Shown here piece by piece: positions 33,601 to 47,800 of a DNA stretch of 64,000 nucleotides. Position 1 is the first letter of the stretch. Each line of letters begins with the position of its first letter. The notes beneath the pieces were generated by a model. The model was not told the origin of the DNA. It searched no databases and was given only the letters and a program-made list of their open reading frames with translations. A program made the position numbers and the translations under genes. The stretch covers positions 1-64,000 of the forward strand of contig JAGMWU010000131.1 in NCBI GenBank assembly GCA_018697195.1. The letters are read 5' to 3'. The stretch comes from Certhia americana (taxonomy: Eukaryota; Chordata; Aves; Passeriformes; Certhiidae).

Positions 33601-36600
33601 GTTCTCCACGGTGTAACCACAGATCGTGCTCTATGGAGAGCTTTGAGCCTTGAAAAGTCTAGAGTTACTGTAGGTTGCAGCGGTTGGATTTGATCCTAAA
33701 ACAATGAAACTGAATGTGAAAAAGACACAGATGGCTGTCGCCTCTGTGCCATTTGGAGTGGGGTTTGGTTTCCTGCCAGGCAGCCCCATGGCACAGGAAT
33801 GCAAATAAAGGCAGCAGAGTTGTTTGCAGGGGTACACTCACCTCTGACAGGCTGTGGCATGAGGGATAAAATAGCAGAGGGATTTCAGAGAGGGCAAAAA
33901 GGTCACCACACCTGAAGGACAGAGGATTTAAGGGCACAGGGTGGTCAGATCCTTCACTTAAGGAAAAGGAGGCTTTGCTGTGGCTCCTGAGGTACCTGGA
34001 TACCGTGTGCCCTTGGGCATGGAGAAACCTGACAGCCCTTCCCTGGGGGAGCTCATTGCTTGTCCTGTGTGACAGCAACTCCTTGGGATGGGGACATGCA
34101 CGTGGAGTTCAGCCCAACAGCTAACAACAAAGAGAGGCAGAGAAGGGAAGAGCCTGATGAAAGGAGGAATGAGAAGAAGCCATGGGAAAATAATTCAAAT
34201 TGCCTTGACCGAGGGTGCACTGCCAAGGTCTAGACCTTGAATTCAGTGTGGTGTAAGGGGATGTAAACAAAACTGCATCCTCTGACTCCAGGGCTGGATT
34301 TAGTCCTGTCATGAATTCCAAGAAGACACAAAGGGGTAAGATTGGGCTTCAGCCTCCCATTAAAAATGCTCTTCTCCAGCGAGACACTAGTAATAGAGCA
34401 GATATCTCTGATAATTAAACTACTAATCAACCCCTTTTAAAAACTGCCTGATGGTTCCCATCTCAATCTCCTGTGAGGATGGGGAGGCTTAGAAATTTAA
34501 TACAATTCTGTGGTTGAGTTAAACATCAGGCAGGTTTCAGACTGTGCTTTACTAGAACCAGATGAATTTCTAAGCTCAAAATCCAGCATACAGAATGCTG
34601 ATTAAGTTTGATCTGGTGACCATCTGTCCTTGTGTTTGTAGTATGAGTAGCTAAATGAAATTCTGGGGAAAAAAAGGGCTATCTTAAATACACACAGGAT
34701 AAAGCAAATTGAAGAAAGCCCCTTTCACTGTTGCTATGTGAATCTTCTCAGCAAGAGGGGAAGATTAGGTTAGTCTCTGAAGTTACATATGCTCAAGTTC
34801 ACTTTTTTGGACTCTCAGAAGCTGAGACATCAATCTGTAACTTTTGCTTGAATTGCATCTTGTGAATTTTCATTTAACTGCACCCTAAACCGAAGCAAAC
34901 AGTCAGCTGAGTTCTGCAGTTAGAAATGTTTCATAGTCACAGAAAGTCAGTATCTTGGAAGGTGTAAATTGGTGCAGCTCAATGCAATTTCCCTCCCTTT
35001 CCAACTTGACTTGGGCTGGTAATCACCCCAAATTGCTCCCCCACTCCTTCATCCTTTAATCTATCTATATCTGTTGATTTACCCATCTTTTTACTTAGAT
35101 AGAGCAAGTGAAGACAATTAAATTATGAGTAATAGCTCAATAACCAACCAAAGTTCAGCTAAGAGCAGAGGTGATGGCTGCCAGACTTTTTTTTTTTTTT
35201 TTTCCAATCATAATGGAAATTTGCTGGAGAAAAGAACAGTATGATAAATGATGGCATAACATAATGCCCTCCTTTGAAGAGAGACAGCTACAAGGCTGAG
35301 CCCATCTGCAGACTGAATAGGGAAGAAGAGAAAGTATTGGGAAATGCAGAAAAATAGCTCTGTGGGGGTCACAAATACCCAAACAGACAGTGCTTGTCAG
35401 GCTTTCTAACGGAAATGGTTTCTAACATGCAAAGGCACCAGCTTGGGTCCCCAAGCCCCATCTCAAGTCACTGGCTCCTTCGTGTGAAGCACCGCAGGGA
35501 GCACAAAGCAAAAACAAATCCAGTCTGTGTCCTTTGCCAGCTTTCCCCAGCTGCCCCAGGGATTTTGCTCTTTGAAAGGGAGGGTATCTGTTCTTTAAAA
35601 GGAGTTGTTCACATGTCAGCACGTCAGCCTGTGACCAACAGAGAGATGCCGAGGATGGCTGCAGGGCTTGGGCTGGGGTGCGGGACAGCTCCACAAGAGC
35701 AGGCAGCTCAGCAGAAACCACAACAAACCCGGCTGGCTGAGGTTTGGGGAGTGCCTTGGGTGGGGGAAGCTCTCTGCTACTAGGGGAGCTGCCTGTTCCA
35801 GGTTTTCCCACTGCTCACCCCGAGTCTGGCCGCTTGATCTCCTGGTAAAAGGGAAAAGTCTGCAGCTGGGATGCTTTTCTGGGGGAAGAGAGAGCCACGA
35901 GAAGTCCCTTGCAGGGTGGGCATGAAAGGAGTTTGGCTTGAAAAGCCAAGCAGATGCATTTGAAAGTCCCTGTTTATTGTCTGGTTGGCTCTGGTGACTC
36001 CCTGCATCCCCAGGCACACGCCCCTGCCTGGGTTAATATTCACTTCAGGTGCTCATTCCCCATGGCTGGGAGGGAGGTCACACAGACAGTACCTGTGTAA
36101 ATGCATCTGGCTTTGATAAACCCTGCCACTAGAGTTCAAAGGCCCCAGCTGACACAAGAAAAGTCAAGCATTAGGATCCTTTCTACCTCAGACAACCCTA
36201 GGAAAAAAACACATTCTTTGGACGTCACTGGGCTACATCTATGCTTTTTACGTGGCCTTTTTCTTTGCATTTTCATTTTCTCTGTGAAGTTTAAAGAGAC
36301 GCTTGTTTTTCTTGCTAATTCTTTCCTCGCGGGTGCTGATAGGGATCTCTGTAACATGAGGCCAGCTGGAAGAAATTCAAACTGCTTTCTAAATGTTGTT
36401 ATGATAGAGTGTGGGGGACATGCCTTTGAAGCTGCTGGGCTCAGGAGAAGTTAGGGGCAATTAAACTTTCTGGAATGAATTTGGAGCCCCTACCTGTGAA
36501 AACATGAGCCACTAGCTGGTGTCACCCCATGCCAACCTCTAGGCAAAAGAAAACTTAAGTAGATGCTACTCAATTGATATTTCTGCATTCTGGGAGGATG

Positions 36601-39600
36601 AGAGCTTTGGGTACAGGCACGTCCTGGTGCAAGGGGGACTGCAGCCTGGCTGTTCAAGCTAAAGAGTCCAGTTTAAATGGAGGTGTGAAGGTGCACTGAT
36701 TTGTGCTTCACATCTCAAATTAAGCCATCTTTTAATCCAGGTGAAGGAGTAAGGGAATCCTCTCTCTGCCTTGTTGCTTCAAAAAAAAGGTAAATATTTT
36801 CAAGTCACTCACTGAAAGCATAGTCTGCTGCTGGCAAACGTGTGAGGCAAGTCAAGGCCTTCCCACTCTCTCCTTCCCAGCTCTTTCTGCAGCCTGGGTT
36901 GAAAATGCCCAGGGAACAGGGCTCTGTCAGCCCCATGGATACCCTTCCACATGGCACATGTTGCTTATCAGCACCTTGGCAGAGATAAAAGAGGCAGAAA
37001 AAAAGAGAAGCCCTCTAGGGAGGAGCTATTCAGCCTATTCAGCCTAATGTTTATATTACTGATTCAGTCCTAGTGTAGGGAAAAAAAAAAAAAAAGGAAA
37101 TAAAGGCTTTCCTCAGCCAGGCTTTCAGAAAAGCCCAGTGGTTTATGGAGTGCTGGCCCTGTTTGAAAATCTGGCTTCAGTCATGGCTACTGAGCCCTTA
37201 CAAGTTTCTTCTTCAGAGGAGAAGAGACTTGGTGGGACTCGGGCATGGTGGGAGGCTGACAAGCCCTCATGAAAGACATTTGTAATGTGTGGGGCCTTGA
37301 AGAGACAGCCAAGAGCCCTGAGGAGCTGGAAAGGAAGAAGCTGCACATGGTCTCTAAGAATCCAGGTCTGCTGGGCTTTGCCTCCCTCCTCTCCTTCTCT
37401 TTGTAGCTGCTTCCTGCACAGACAGTTTCTGTAGGCATTTCCTGGGAAGGCTGCACAGCCAAAGTTGCATTTAAAAATAATTTTGTTTTGTTCTGTTCAA
37501 ACCACAACTTTCAGAGTTGGTGTGTGGAGCAGAGAAGTATCATATGAATGCAACTTTATCTGCACGGACAAAGCATAAGCAAGTTACAGCCAACTCTAAC
37601 AGACTCTACATCAAATCACACAATCTCTCAAAACACACAGTGGCAAAAGCAGCATGCTGCCTGCCTGGAGGCAGCCCACTCCAGCTTTCCAGAGCTCTGC
37701 TCCATCATTCCCTCCCTTCCCCAGGGTGCAAAGCAAAGCCCACAGCAAAGCAGGTGCTTTCTGCCCTCCTCCTGGCCCTGGGTGCTGTGACGGCACTGCT
37801 GCTGTCATCACCCTGCGCTTCCACGTTCCTTCTCTCTCCATCCACCTGCTTGCTCTTGCCTTTTCCATGATGCTAGGAGTGTTCTGGAGCAGGAATGGTG
37901 TTTGTTTGCGTGACTGTGTAGCAGTTTTTGTAACGGGGCCCAGTTTCCTGGCTGAGGGCTCTGAGCGCTCCAGTATCCACATCTCTTAGGACATTACAAT
38001 TCCCTGCCTTGGAGGAGATAGTGTGGGGCCATTTTCCCTCCTTTTTGGCTACAGGAGGCTTGGGAACAACTTCCAGTAGGGGTGTATTCACCCTTCTATG
38101 CCTGCAGTGCCTGTGGCAAAGCCCTGGGAAGGACTCCCTTAGTGGGAGGGTTTTAGGATAAATATACACAGCTCTGAGGAATGAGAAATCCTTGCTCCTG
38201 CCCCACAGCATGGGGAAGCACTGGAACACCATCACCAGGGACATCTAATTGCTATAAATAATGGCAGCTGCAAATGGAGCAATCAGGCAAACAGCTTTGG
38301 CTCTGCCTGGTTTCTCTCGGCTCCACAGATGAACAATACTAGAGTGATATTTGACAATTCTAGTGCCAAGGCAAGGTGGGCAGGTTTGGAAAAGAAAAAG
38401 ATCCCTCTTGACATCTCCTGTATGCATAATGCTTTTATGAGGGTCAGGCACAAGATTTGAAGTCCATGACGACCCCACATAAGAACCAATGCCAGACTGG
38501 CCCAAAGGATGCAGTTGAGATCTGCCAGCTAATTATTTCATTAGTCATTTTAAATAACTGACTCAGCCAAGGATGATCACACCCAGCTGTGACACCTGTA
38601 ATTGAAATGACGCAGAGAACAGCATGAATATCCCCAGATAAAATCCAGGGAAGGCACTCCTGCTGCCCTCCCTGATTGAGCCTCTCAAGACAAGTAAAAA
38701 CACAGAGCAGCGGCCCAGGTTTAAACACCCATGAGCAATTAAGCAGAGGAGTGTCTTGGCAAGAACACTGGCAGATGAACTTGTCCTAAGAACACCCAGG
38801 AACCACTGAGGACAGAATCACCATGTCCTGAGCTATGCTTCACATCCATCTCCCCCAAAATCACACCATGATGAGTGGTCCTCAGCCCCACATGGGCTGT
38901 AATCCAATCCTTCCTCCCCATGCCAGAGCAAGCGAGTGCCCAGTGAGTCTCATTCCCTTTAACTCCATCAAAACCCAAGAATATGGAAGATGGAATATGG
39001 AACACTGGGGATATGGAGCAGCCTCCAGAACTGCCACCCTCAAAATCCAAAGTACAGAGTGTGTTTCAGAATGAAAGCAGTTTGAGCGGTGTCAGCTCTG
39101 CCTGTGTTTGTTTCTATGGAAAATTGTTACTTTAATGTGAGTCATGGGAGTAATTAAGGGATAAATAGCAGCACTGCAGTTCGTCAACACGCTGGTGCCA
39201 TTGCAAAAGCAAAGGGAAGTGTACGCATTCCTACAGAGACACAAATCCAGCCAGGGTGCTGGCAAAATATCTGCTCCCATCTTTTGGGCTTTGGCAGTCT
39301 CCTCTGGGCTTAGGCTGGTGTCGATCAGGAATAGCCCTGGTGATGTGATTTACTGGAGAATCTGGGAGGTTGGTTCCATTTAAGTCAGAAAGGAACCAGA
39401 GGAGGAACACAACCTCATAAAATGGGGCAGGCTCAGATGGCTGCTGTTTGTTAAACTTGACAGCAAAAGAAAAACATATTGCACCTTTGCTGATTTTTCT
39501 TTCTTTTTTTTTCTTCTTTTTCCTTTAGGATATTCTGAAGAAAAGGAAGAGCTTGCAGATGTTCCCTGTAAAAGCAATGTCTGAATGGCAACTGTGACAG

Positions 39601-41524
39601 TGCTGTTCTAGCCCTCTCTGTGGGATCACCAGGGCTGTGAATCAGGCCAGCACGAGTGGAATTTGGAGGTGGAATGGTTGTGGGATGGGGCATTGACTCT
39701 TGCCAGATGTAAGAGGGACTCTCCATTCATTTGCCTGAACCAGCACTTTTCCAGGCTGACCCAAAGGTTTTAGCCAAGGGACTTGTGTCCAGAAAAACAT
39801 TTATCAGAGCCCCTTGGTGCTTCTGGACACACCTCTGTGGTACAAAGGGGCACCACTGGGGCACAGCCTTTCAGATGGCTCCAGGCTGGTGATGCTCAGC
39901 AGCCTAGAGTGCCCTGTAGGAGATTCCTGCAGCCCCATTCCTTCTGCCCAGCAGGATCCAGCACCACCAGCCCCTCAGGGCTTCTGTGGGGGCACTGGCA
40001 GCTGCTTTGGAGAGGGATCTGAGGAAAGACTTGAAGAGCAGTGAGTGCCAGGAGTGCTCTGCATTTGCACCTGCCCATGTGGAAAGACACTTTCTCAGCT
40101 AAAATCCATATGGTGGCCCCTTCCTCTCTATTCCTTTCTCCTTAGTGTTTGCAGATGATTTCAAACAACTCAGTTTTCCATTCTCTAATAAGCAATTTAA
40201 ATGCTAAAGGGCAGTGCCTCTGTTGAAGGCAACTGAAGCCAAGGGAGCTGTGACAGTTTATGCCAGCTGAAGCTTTGCCTTTAAGTAAATGTTTTAAACT
40301 TTCCACTAAGGAGCCTAAAATAAGCCATAGCATGAAACATTAAGAGCAAAGAATGAACTCTGGAGACCAGAGGGATTTGGGAAATGAAATGAGATCCATC
40401 TTGCTGGCACATTTTCCCCCCTTGTCTATTTTTGGAATGTAAAAAATTCCCCCAGATTTGTCTTTCACAAACCAGCCTTTTGTTCGGTGAGCAGCACTGA
40501 GCAGCGTCCGGATTCACAGCGAGCAGGTGAGCTCTGGCAAGGCAGGATGCAAAATACAGAGCTGGAAACTATTAATATATTTTACTGCTGGAGAACAGAA
40601 GAGCTTGGCACAGGTGCTGTTTGTTTTCTTTGACGGGCTTCTCAGCTATGCCACGTGCAAACAAATAGGAGAGGAACAAGATTTCTAGTTGGGGAGCAGA
40701 GCAAGTCGTGATGAACCCAACTCTCCTCCAGGGCTCTGTGATCCCTGCCAGGAGCCAGGAGGTTTTCCTGGGGGATTAGAGACAGGTTTGACCATGCAAG
40801 GTGTGTTCACACAGCTGAGTGGGAGGCAGCCTGGCTCTGCTCAGCAGACAGGCTCAGGAAACCTGGGCTCTAACTCCTGCCTGTGGGATTAATTTTTGAG
40901 GGGACCCCAGCCTGTCACTTAAAGCCCAATTCTCCTGCTGGCTTGCAACCACACTTTCCACTGACTTTAAATGGAGCAGGGGATCTCTGTTGCTTATGAA
41001 AACTGAGCTTCCAAACACTTCACTCTCCCCATGTTTAAAACAAGAAGGAGAATATTTTGAGATCAGTGGATAAGAACACCTGGGAGCGCTAATACCTATG
41101 TGCCCTGCCAAGATACTGGGAGATTAAGCAAATATTTTGAGGGCTGTAAGATCTGATGAGGCGGGTACAGGGATGTTTAGTATATCAAGGATGTATTTTT
41201 CTTCCTCCTTTCATTTTTTTTTTTCCACAAATGGAAGAAATCAGGCAGAGAGGGGGGCTACTGAGACTCATGAAGGGAGCCTAAATTGAAAACAAAGAGC
41301 AGATCTAATGGCACCCTAAGACTTGGCCTGAATATCACCAAAGAAGACATAACTGAAAAAGTAAATAATTTTGGGAGATGCTGGCTGCACAGGCTATTAT
41401 TCCAAAAAGGATGTTATGAAGCTGATAAGGGTTTAGAAAAGATTTTCCCTGTAGTGGGAGACTCCATTCCCTCAGTTTGGGGCAGTATACATTCAGGAAG
41501 ACAATAGACTGGGGTGTGTGCAAA
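30616..41524. other. Intergenic, no gene seen
   Basis: About 11 kb without a supportable coding or RNA gene. Visible items are a two-copy 20-bp tandem repeat at 32416-32455, a T-run near 35187-35203 and an A-run near 37080-37096. Short open frames (for example around 31.7-32.3 kb and 35.4-35.8 kb) show no recognisable domain and appear on both strands. Confidence 0.6.
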
Positions 41525-41845
41525 GAGAATAAAATGAATGATAAAGAGGTTTTGAAAACATGACCTGCAAGAAAAGGTGGAAGGAAGGGAATTTGTTTAG
41601 TCTAGAAGAGAGAAGAATGAGTGGAACATGATAATGATCTTCCAATATTTGCAAAAGGGATAGGAACTGTTCTCCAGAACCTTGGGAAGGGCAAGAAGAA
41701 ATCAGCCTAATTTATTGCCAGGAAGTTTTAGACAGTACTACAGGTAAAGCCAACTAAACAGAAAGCTCTAGGATGGGCTGCCTAGGGAAATGTCCATCAT
41801 GGGAAGTTTTTAAGAAGAGACTGTAGCAATTCAGATATAAACTCA
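41525..41845 (+). mobile_element. Old CR1 LINE fragment (3' portion)
   Basis: The order of aatttgtttagtctagaaga, gaatgagtggaacatgataat, ataggaactgttctcc, the block around tttattgccaggaagtttta, gggctgcctagggaaatgtc and gaagtttttaagaagagact follows the conserved 3' end of CR1 LINEs (the ...tttagtctagagaagagaag... to ...ctgcctagggaggt... region). It is heavily diverged, has no intact reverse transcriptase frame and lacks a clear terminal tail. Confidence 0.78.
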
Positions 41846-44800
41846 GGTACTTTACTAAACAAATCATGGTGTTTGCAGCGACAAGAATACCCCAGCGTGG
41901 GCAGACAGTTGCTTACACAAAAGTGTTTTGAAAGTCACCCAGGTGTAACAGCACTGAACAGCAGCTGATTCATTCCAAATTAAATAAGTATAATCGGTGT
42001 GGGAGTAACAAACAGCACTCTTGTTTCCAAAATTGCTTTTAGACCTCATCTCTAAAGAATAAGTAGTTACTTAAAAAGCACTAATGACAAAGGAAATTAC
42101 AGAGAAAGGTGACTGTGGTCCTGACCTCAACAGGAGAGTGCTACAGCACCTGGAGGGCTTTCAAAGCTGGCAGATCACAGTATAAATAATCTAATACAGA
42201 CTCTGACTCAAATAATTCAGCCTTAAGAGGATGCACCTTAATCTCTGTCTATTCTTCCTCTCACCTTCGGTGCCTGAAGAGTAAAAATAGCAACTTTATA
42301 TATAATTTTACACTCCTAATCACTGGCCCGAGTTGCTGCTCTTGCAGCCCTGTCTCCCTGCAGCATGGAAATCAATCCTGCTGCACTGCATGATGGACAA
42401 AGTTCAAGATCCACTCTCCTGCAAGGCACAGCTTCTTCCCAGGCAGCATATGGAAATGTTGGAAGGGCAGGAATGCAGCAGGTACAGGGTCCATGGCCAC
42501 AGGGATGGTGCTGGAGGCTACTCACTCACCAGCCCAGGCATCTCCTGATGAACATCCCAACCACAGCTCTTTGTGCAACACCTGATCTCCAATTTAAGGC
42601 AATACATCCTTCTGTAAAAGGCTGAGCCTTGCACCTTGTGAGTACTGCTGGTTGTTTGGAAATGAGAAGATTTGCAGGAAGTGCTGTTCTCTGATCCTTT
42701 CCAGTCTCCTGATGGGAAGAAGCAGCAGCATATTGGCTGAGAGGAGACCACAGACTGCTGATAATATTTGGCTGAAAACGCACACCCAGTTATGTTATTC
42801 CTCCAAAAATCTCCTCCAGGGCTGTTTTTTGAAAAGCATCTGGAGAAATTCTGCTAGAGGATGGTAGCACAGGCCAAAGAATGACTCAAACCCACCTACT
42901 CGTTTTAGGATATTGAGGGGTCTGAAAGGATTGGATGCTGCAAAGGTTGTGTGGCACTGCTGCATAACAAACCTTCTGGAAGCTCTGGATAAGAACAATG
43001 ATAATAATTCCTATCTTATAGACATGGCCTTGCTCTCTTCTGCAAGGACAAGGCTGTGCACAGCCAGCTTCTTTGTGAGCCCAGAGATCTGCTTTACACC
43101 AGTGTGAATTAGGATGTTCCCAGGGTAGGATTCACAGTTGGCATGACAGCAACACATCCGTGTGGGGCTGCAGGAATTTGATGCAAGCACTACCCTGCTT
43201 AATTCCCTGGAGACTGCCTGGCTGCTCTGATTTGCTTGCCAGAAGGACTCTTGTGTCTGGGCCTTGCTGCAGGGATGCCCTGTGTTAGTTCCTCTTCCAT
43301 TTTTCACTTTGTTAAAAATTTTTTTTTGCCTAGGAAACCTCTTGTTAGGCAGGACTGAGCGTCCTTGAAAGCACCAGTTATAACAAACAACCAGGGGCAG
43401 ATCTCAGGCAAACGCTGCGCGAGTCACAGGTCACAGCTGGAAGTGGTTTTAGGGGAAATTCAAAATTACTGTCAAAAGCAGTTCTCTCTCATTTTAATTG
43501 TAATTGGTTAATCTCATTTTATTTGCCTTGCGGCTATGGCTGTGAAGCTCAGGAAACTCTCAGGGCCCCTGCTCTGCTCTCAGTTACCCTGGGAGCAATT
43601 CTGAAGACTTCAGCAGAGTTACTTTGGGTTTATCCCTTGTGCCACCGAGACCAGAGGCCATTGCTCTGAAAAGTCCTTGGCAAAGTGAGGAATGCATGTG
43701 GCAGGCGGCTGTTCCTTTTTCAGAAATGAAACTAGACAAATGGTATTCAGTGATTTAACCTTCTGTGTGGCCCCTCTGCTGAGCTGCCAGTGCAGAGGTG
43801 GTTTTGTGCATTTCAATCACTTCATCCTCTCTGGAGCTGGAGGAGAGGAGGGATGGGCAGGGCTGGGAAGGTGTGAATACAAAGCCAGGACAGCATCAGC
43901 TGAGAATACACTCCATGAAACAGAAAGCCAGCAGGAGCAGTCTGCTCCTGTAGGCACGGAATGCACCATGCACAGAGCCATGGGCAAGCCCGCTACTTGA
44001 GAGAGGTTAAACCTCTCCCTGCAGTACACCCTGGGCATTGTTAGTCCAGTGTCATCCCATCAAAGTGCAGAGAAAACAAACCCCTTGGGATGAACAAGAT
44101 GCTGCTGCAAACACGGGATGCGTTAATGAGCCGGCGGTGCCTGGTGAGGAGTTTGGCACAGACCAGAGTGAACACATCAAGCAGGGTGTCCAAGGCCTCT
44201 ATCTCCCCATCCTCTCCTCAGCACACGTGTGCAGTCACATGGAATTTGCTGTTTTGACTTGCAGGCAAGTCAAAAAGCTGTCGAACAGCGATTGCATCTA
44301 ACACCACTCATCATCACCATCAATTGTTCTCCAAATGAAACAGGCCACATCGCCAAGCAAAATGCTTGGGAAGATATTTTTCCACTGGACACGTGTCCAA
44401 AATAAATACAGGAAAATCTCCTTCTCCAAGCACTTTTCCTGATTACTTTTCATTTGAATCATTAGTAAACCCGAGATGCACACACACAATAGCACAAGAC
44501 TGATGAAAACCCACTTCAACACAGCACCCCATTTTTTTTTCCCAGAGATTCTCTTTGTTATTCTCAGTGTATGAGAAAAACATTCCTCCAGCCTATCCAA
44601 AGCCAAAAAAAGATGTGTACATCCTCACATGTGCATCCCTTGTTACATGGATGCTTTTTGCAGCTGGTCATTTCAGCCCTGAAGAACCCTCTGATGGGTT
44701 CTTGCCATGGTGTGTATAGACTGTTAAATTTATCTGCCCTAACATGCCATGTTGAGATGAGATCCAGTTGCTGCAGCTTTGGGATTTTGCTTCAAAGGAA

Positions 44801-47800
44801 CATCAAGGTCCACCTCTGTGACTAAATCCCATTCCAGACAGATTCCAAGTTTACTGCCCTGGTTTGCAACAAATAGGGGCAGGGAAGAAACCCCATATCT
44901 CTGTGAGAACTGAGAATAATGACCACCTGCAATGAGATCTGCAACCAAGGCAGAAGCACAAGGAAAGGAGAGTTTGGGACCACAGCCATGGCTTTCCCTC
45001 ACTGCCTGTGTCCAGGAGCTTTCAGCATTCATCCCTTCACTGGACTGCTCAGTGTCACTTCAGGAAGGGCCCTCCAGGCCCTCGGCGCAAGATGTGCTCA
45101 TCAAGGCCGGAGCTTAGTTCTGCCAAGATCTGAATCCAAACCACACAGAGCCTCTTAACTTCAGTGGGTCCCACCCAAATGGCCCAGGTTCACTCAAACC
45201 TCAAACCAAGACCCGTCCCAAGCTCTGTGCACAAGACCTTCTCTCTTTGTCTCTTTGTCCAAATCTCTGCCTGCAGCGGATGTCCTGGAGAACCTGGCTT
45301 GCAGCTGGAGACCATAATGAAACTTATGGAATGTTCACTCCACTCCAGTAACCCAGAGATGGGAAAGGCAAATTACAGACCTCTAGTCCTTGGCTTTTGT
45401 GTGCTGGCATTGCCTTTGAATATGCTAACTGCTGTGGACAAGAAATGTTCTGGTTTGCAAGAAAGCAGGTTTCCAGCCAACTGCTTTTACTTGGTGGATT
45501 TTCTAATGGATCAGTACCCATCTCTGCTCTTGTCTCCATTTCAGTGTGACAGGACAGATCATGAAGAATTGATGCACTGAGCTATGGTACAAGCAGGTGG
45601 AACTCCAAGGATTTTCCAGGCTCCATCCCACACCTGGCATACCAGACACGAGGCTGGTTACTTATTTCTCTGCAAAGCAGTGGGCAGCCCAGGGCCACCT
45701 CTGGAGGTGACTACATCTAAATGGAAGCCAATCCTTTCAATCTATCCTGACCTCTGCATGCAGTAGAGCCCCACTGCTTTTTGCAGTGAAGGTGGGAGTG
45801 TTTAGATGTGAAATATGCCAGAAGCTGAAGCTAGGATTGTACCACTACTTAGAGAACCAGCATTTCCAGCACCTCCAGACTTAATTCTTAGTATAATTTA
45901 CTTTGCCCTGCTTCGGGTTGCTTCCTTGGCTTATTTCTAACAAGGCCTCTGCCTGGCTGTGAGAGCAGCCCACAGCTCAGGCCCTCAGCTCACTGCCGTG
46001 CTCGTTCCTGGGATGACTTGAAACTGGTGGCCTGGCAGGCACATGTGCTGCAGTGTCACAGCCTGGGAGCTACCAAACCAGAGCACTGTGCCAAGGGGAA
46101 TGTGCTGTCTGGAATGCTCTGTATGTGCTGGAAGTGCCCAGAGCAAACACGGCTCTGTCCCCTGCAAAGGCAGAGTCACAATCACTGCCTAGAAATCGCT
46201 GTCCTCTCTCTTGGCCATCTGGATTCCTGCTCTGATGAGCAGCCACTCAGCACTGAGATCCCTGGCAGAGCTCTACTTCACACAGCATGGTTGCCTCAGG
46301 ACTGTGCCAAGCCTGTGCCCCTGCTCACCCTGGCCAACAGGAGCTTTGGAGGTCTCTGCACTCACTCACTGCTCCTCCTTTCCTGTCCTGTGCTTATATA
46401 GTACAAACTCTCCCCTCAGATGAAGGTGTCCCTCTATGGCTTCTGAGCCATCCCACACCAGTAAGGTGGTGGTGCTCCCCAGAGCTGCTGGTGAGTACAG
46501 CAGACCCTGGTATATCTATTTGGCTCTGCCTTTCCCTCATGCTCTGCTGCCAGCAACCCCCAGTGTAAACCAGTGCTCCCAGCCATGTGATGCTGTGGCA
46601 GCCTCTTGGCCAGCCCAGCACGGTCTTGGGTGAGCCATTCCTTGTCTGTGGTACAAGATGTAAGGAACCTGGCAGAGAACAGATGCCTTCAGAAAAAGTC
46701 CCCCTCTCAGCAGCCCTCAGAGCTCCCAACCCCAAGACTTCTTCTGTGCAAATACCTGACATTTACTAGCATAACCTGAATTTTGGGTGAGGGTTCCTCC
46801 TCTTCCTGCTCCACAGCTCACTGCTGACATTTTAGGAGCAGTGATCCTGATCTCACATGATAAGCTAAATCCAAACCTCCTGAGGCTGCAGCCCAGAGAG
46901 CAAACAGCTCTTTCACCACTTGGAAGCTGGGGCTCTGGACAAAGATTTCTGGGTGCACCAGAGCTGTGCTGAACTATGCACGAGCTACAGCTCAACCAAG
47001 AGCCTTTCCCTAAGATCCCTAGGATCAGGTCACACCTAAAAAGCAGGAGATGGAGGGAGGAGAGGGTTGGAGCTGCATTGTGCTACTTCATTAGTGCTGA
47101 CATCCCAACAAACTGGAGCTTTGGAACAAATCTGACTTTGTGTTTCCTCCTTCTTCCCACCCCCAATCCACTACATTATTTCTTACAGAACAAAAATCCT
47201 GTCTCTACCACCAGAGCACTAATCCTTCTGCTGTGGTGTTGGATTAAGTCTTGGACCCTGAGAAAGCACTTCCAAGGCACAGTGAAGATTTTGTTTGTTG
47301 GGGTCTAACCCTCGTGTAGCTCCCAGCTGCCATGGTTGTGAAATTGTTCATGGTTGTGACTTTTCTTTTACTTTTAAGCAGCCCAGATGAAGCAAGGAAA
47401 GGAGGGCTGTTCTGAGAGACTATTCCTAATGGTCTGGAAATAAACCCAGTATTTTTCTTGGCTTGTAAAGGAAAATGGTTACCTTGATTGCAACTTGGTT
47501 CTAACACACATTTCAGGCAGTAATGAAGACTGCAGATATGAGACTTGTACAGGCTCTGTTACACAAACCTTCGCAGAGTTTTTTTTTCCTTTTTCTTTCT
47601 ATTCTATACCCAAAACTCTGCCTGGTATAGCTAAGGACCTCTAACGACTTTTTTGGGAGAAGGAGCTTCATCTCAGGTGCTAAAGTTGGGAGCCACCTTT
47701 TATTCTTTGCCATATTGACAAAAGGTTAATGAAACAGAGCTTGGCATTTCATCAAGGCCAGCACTGAAAATTAGGGACAGAGCTGCCATTAAAAATAACC

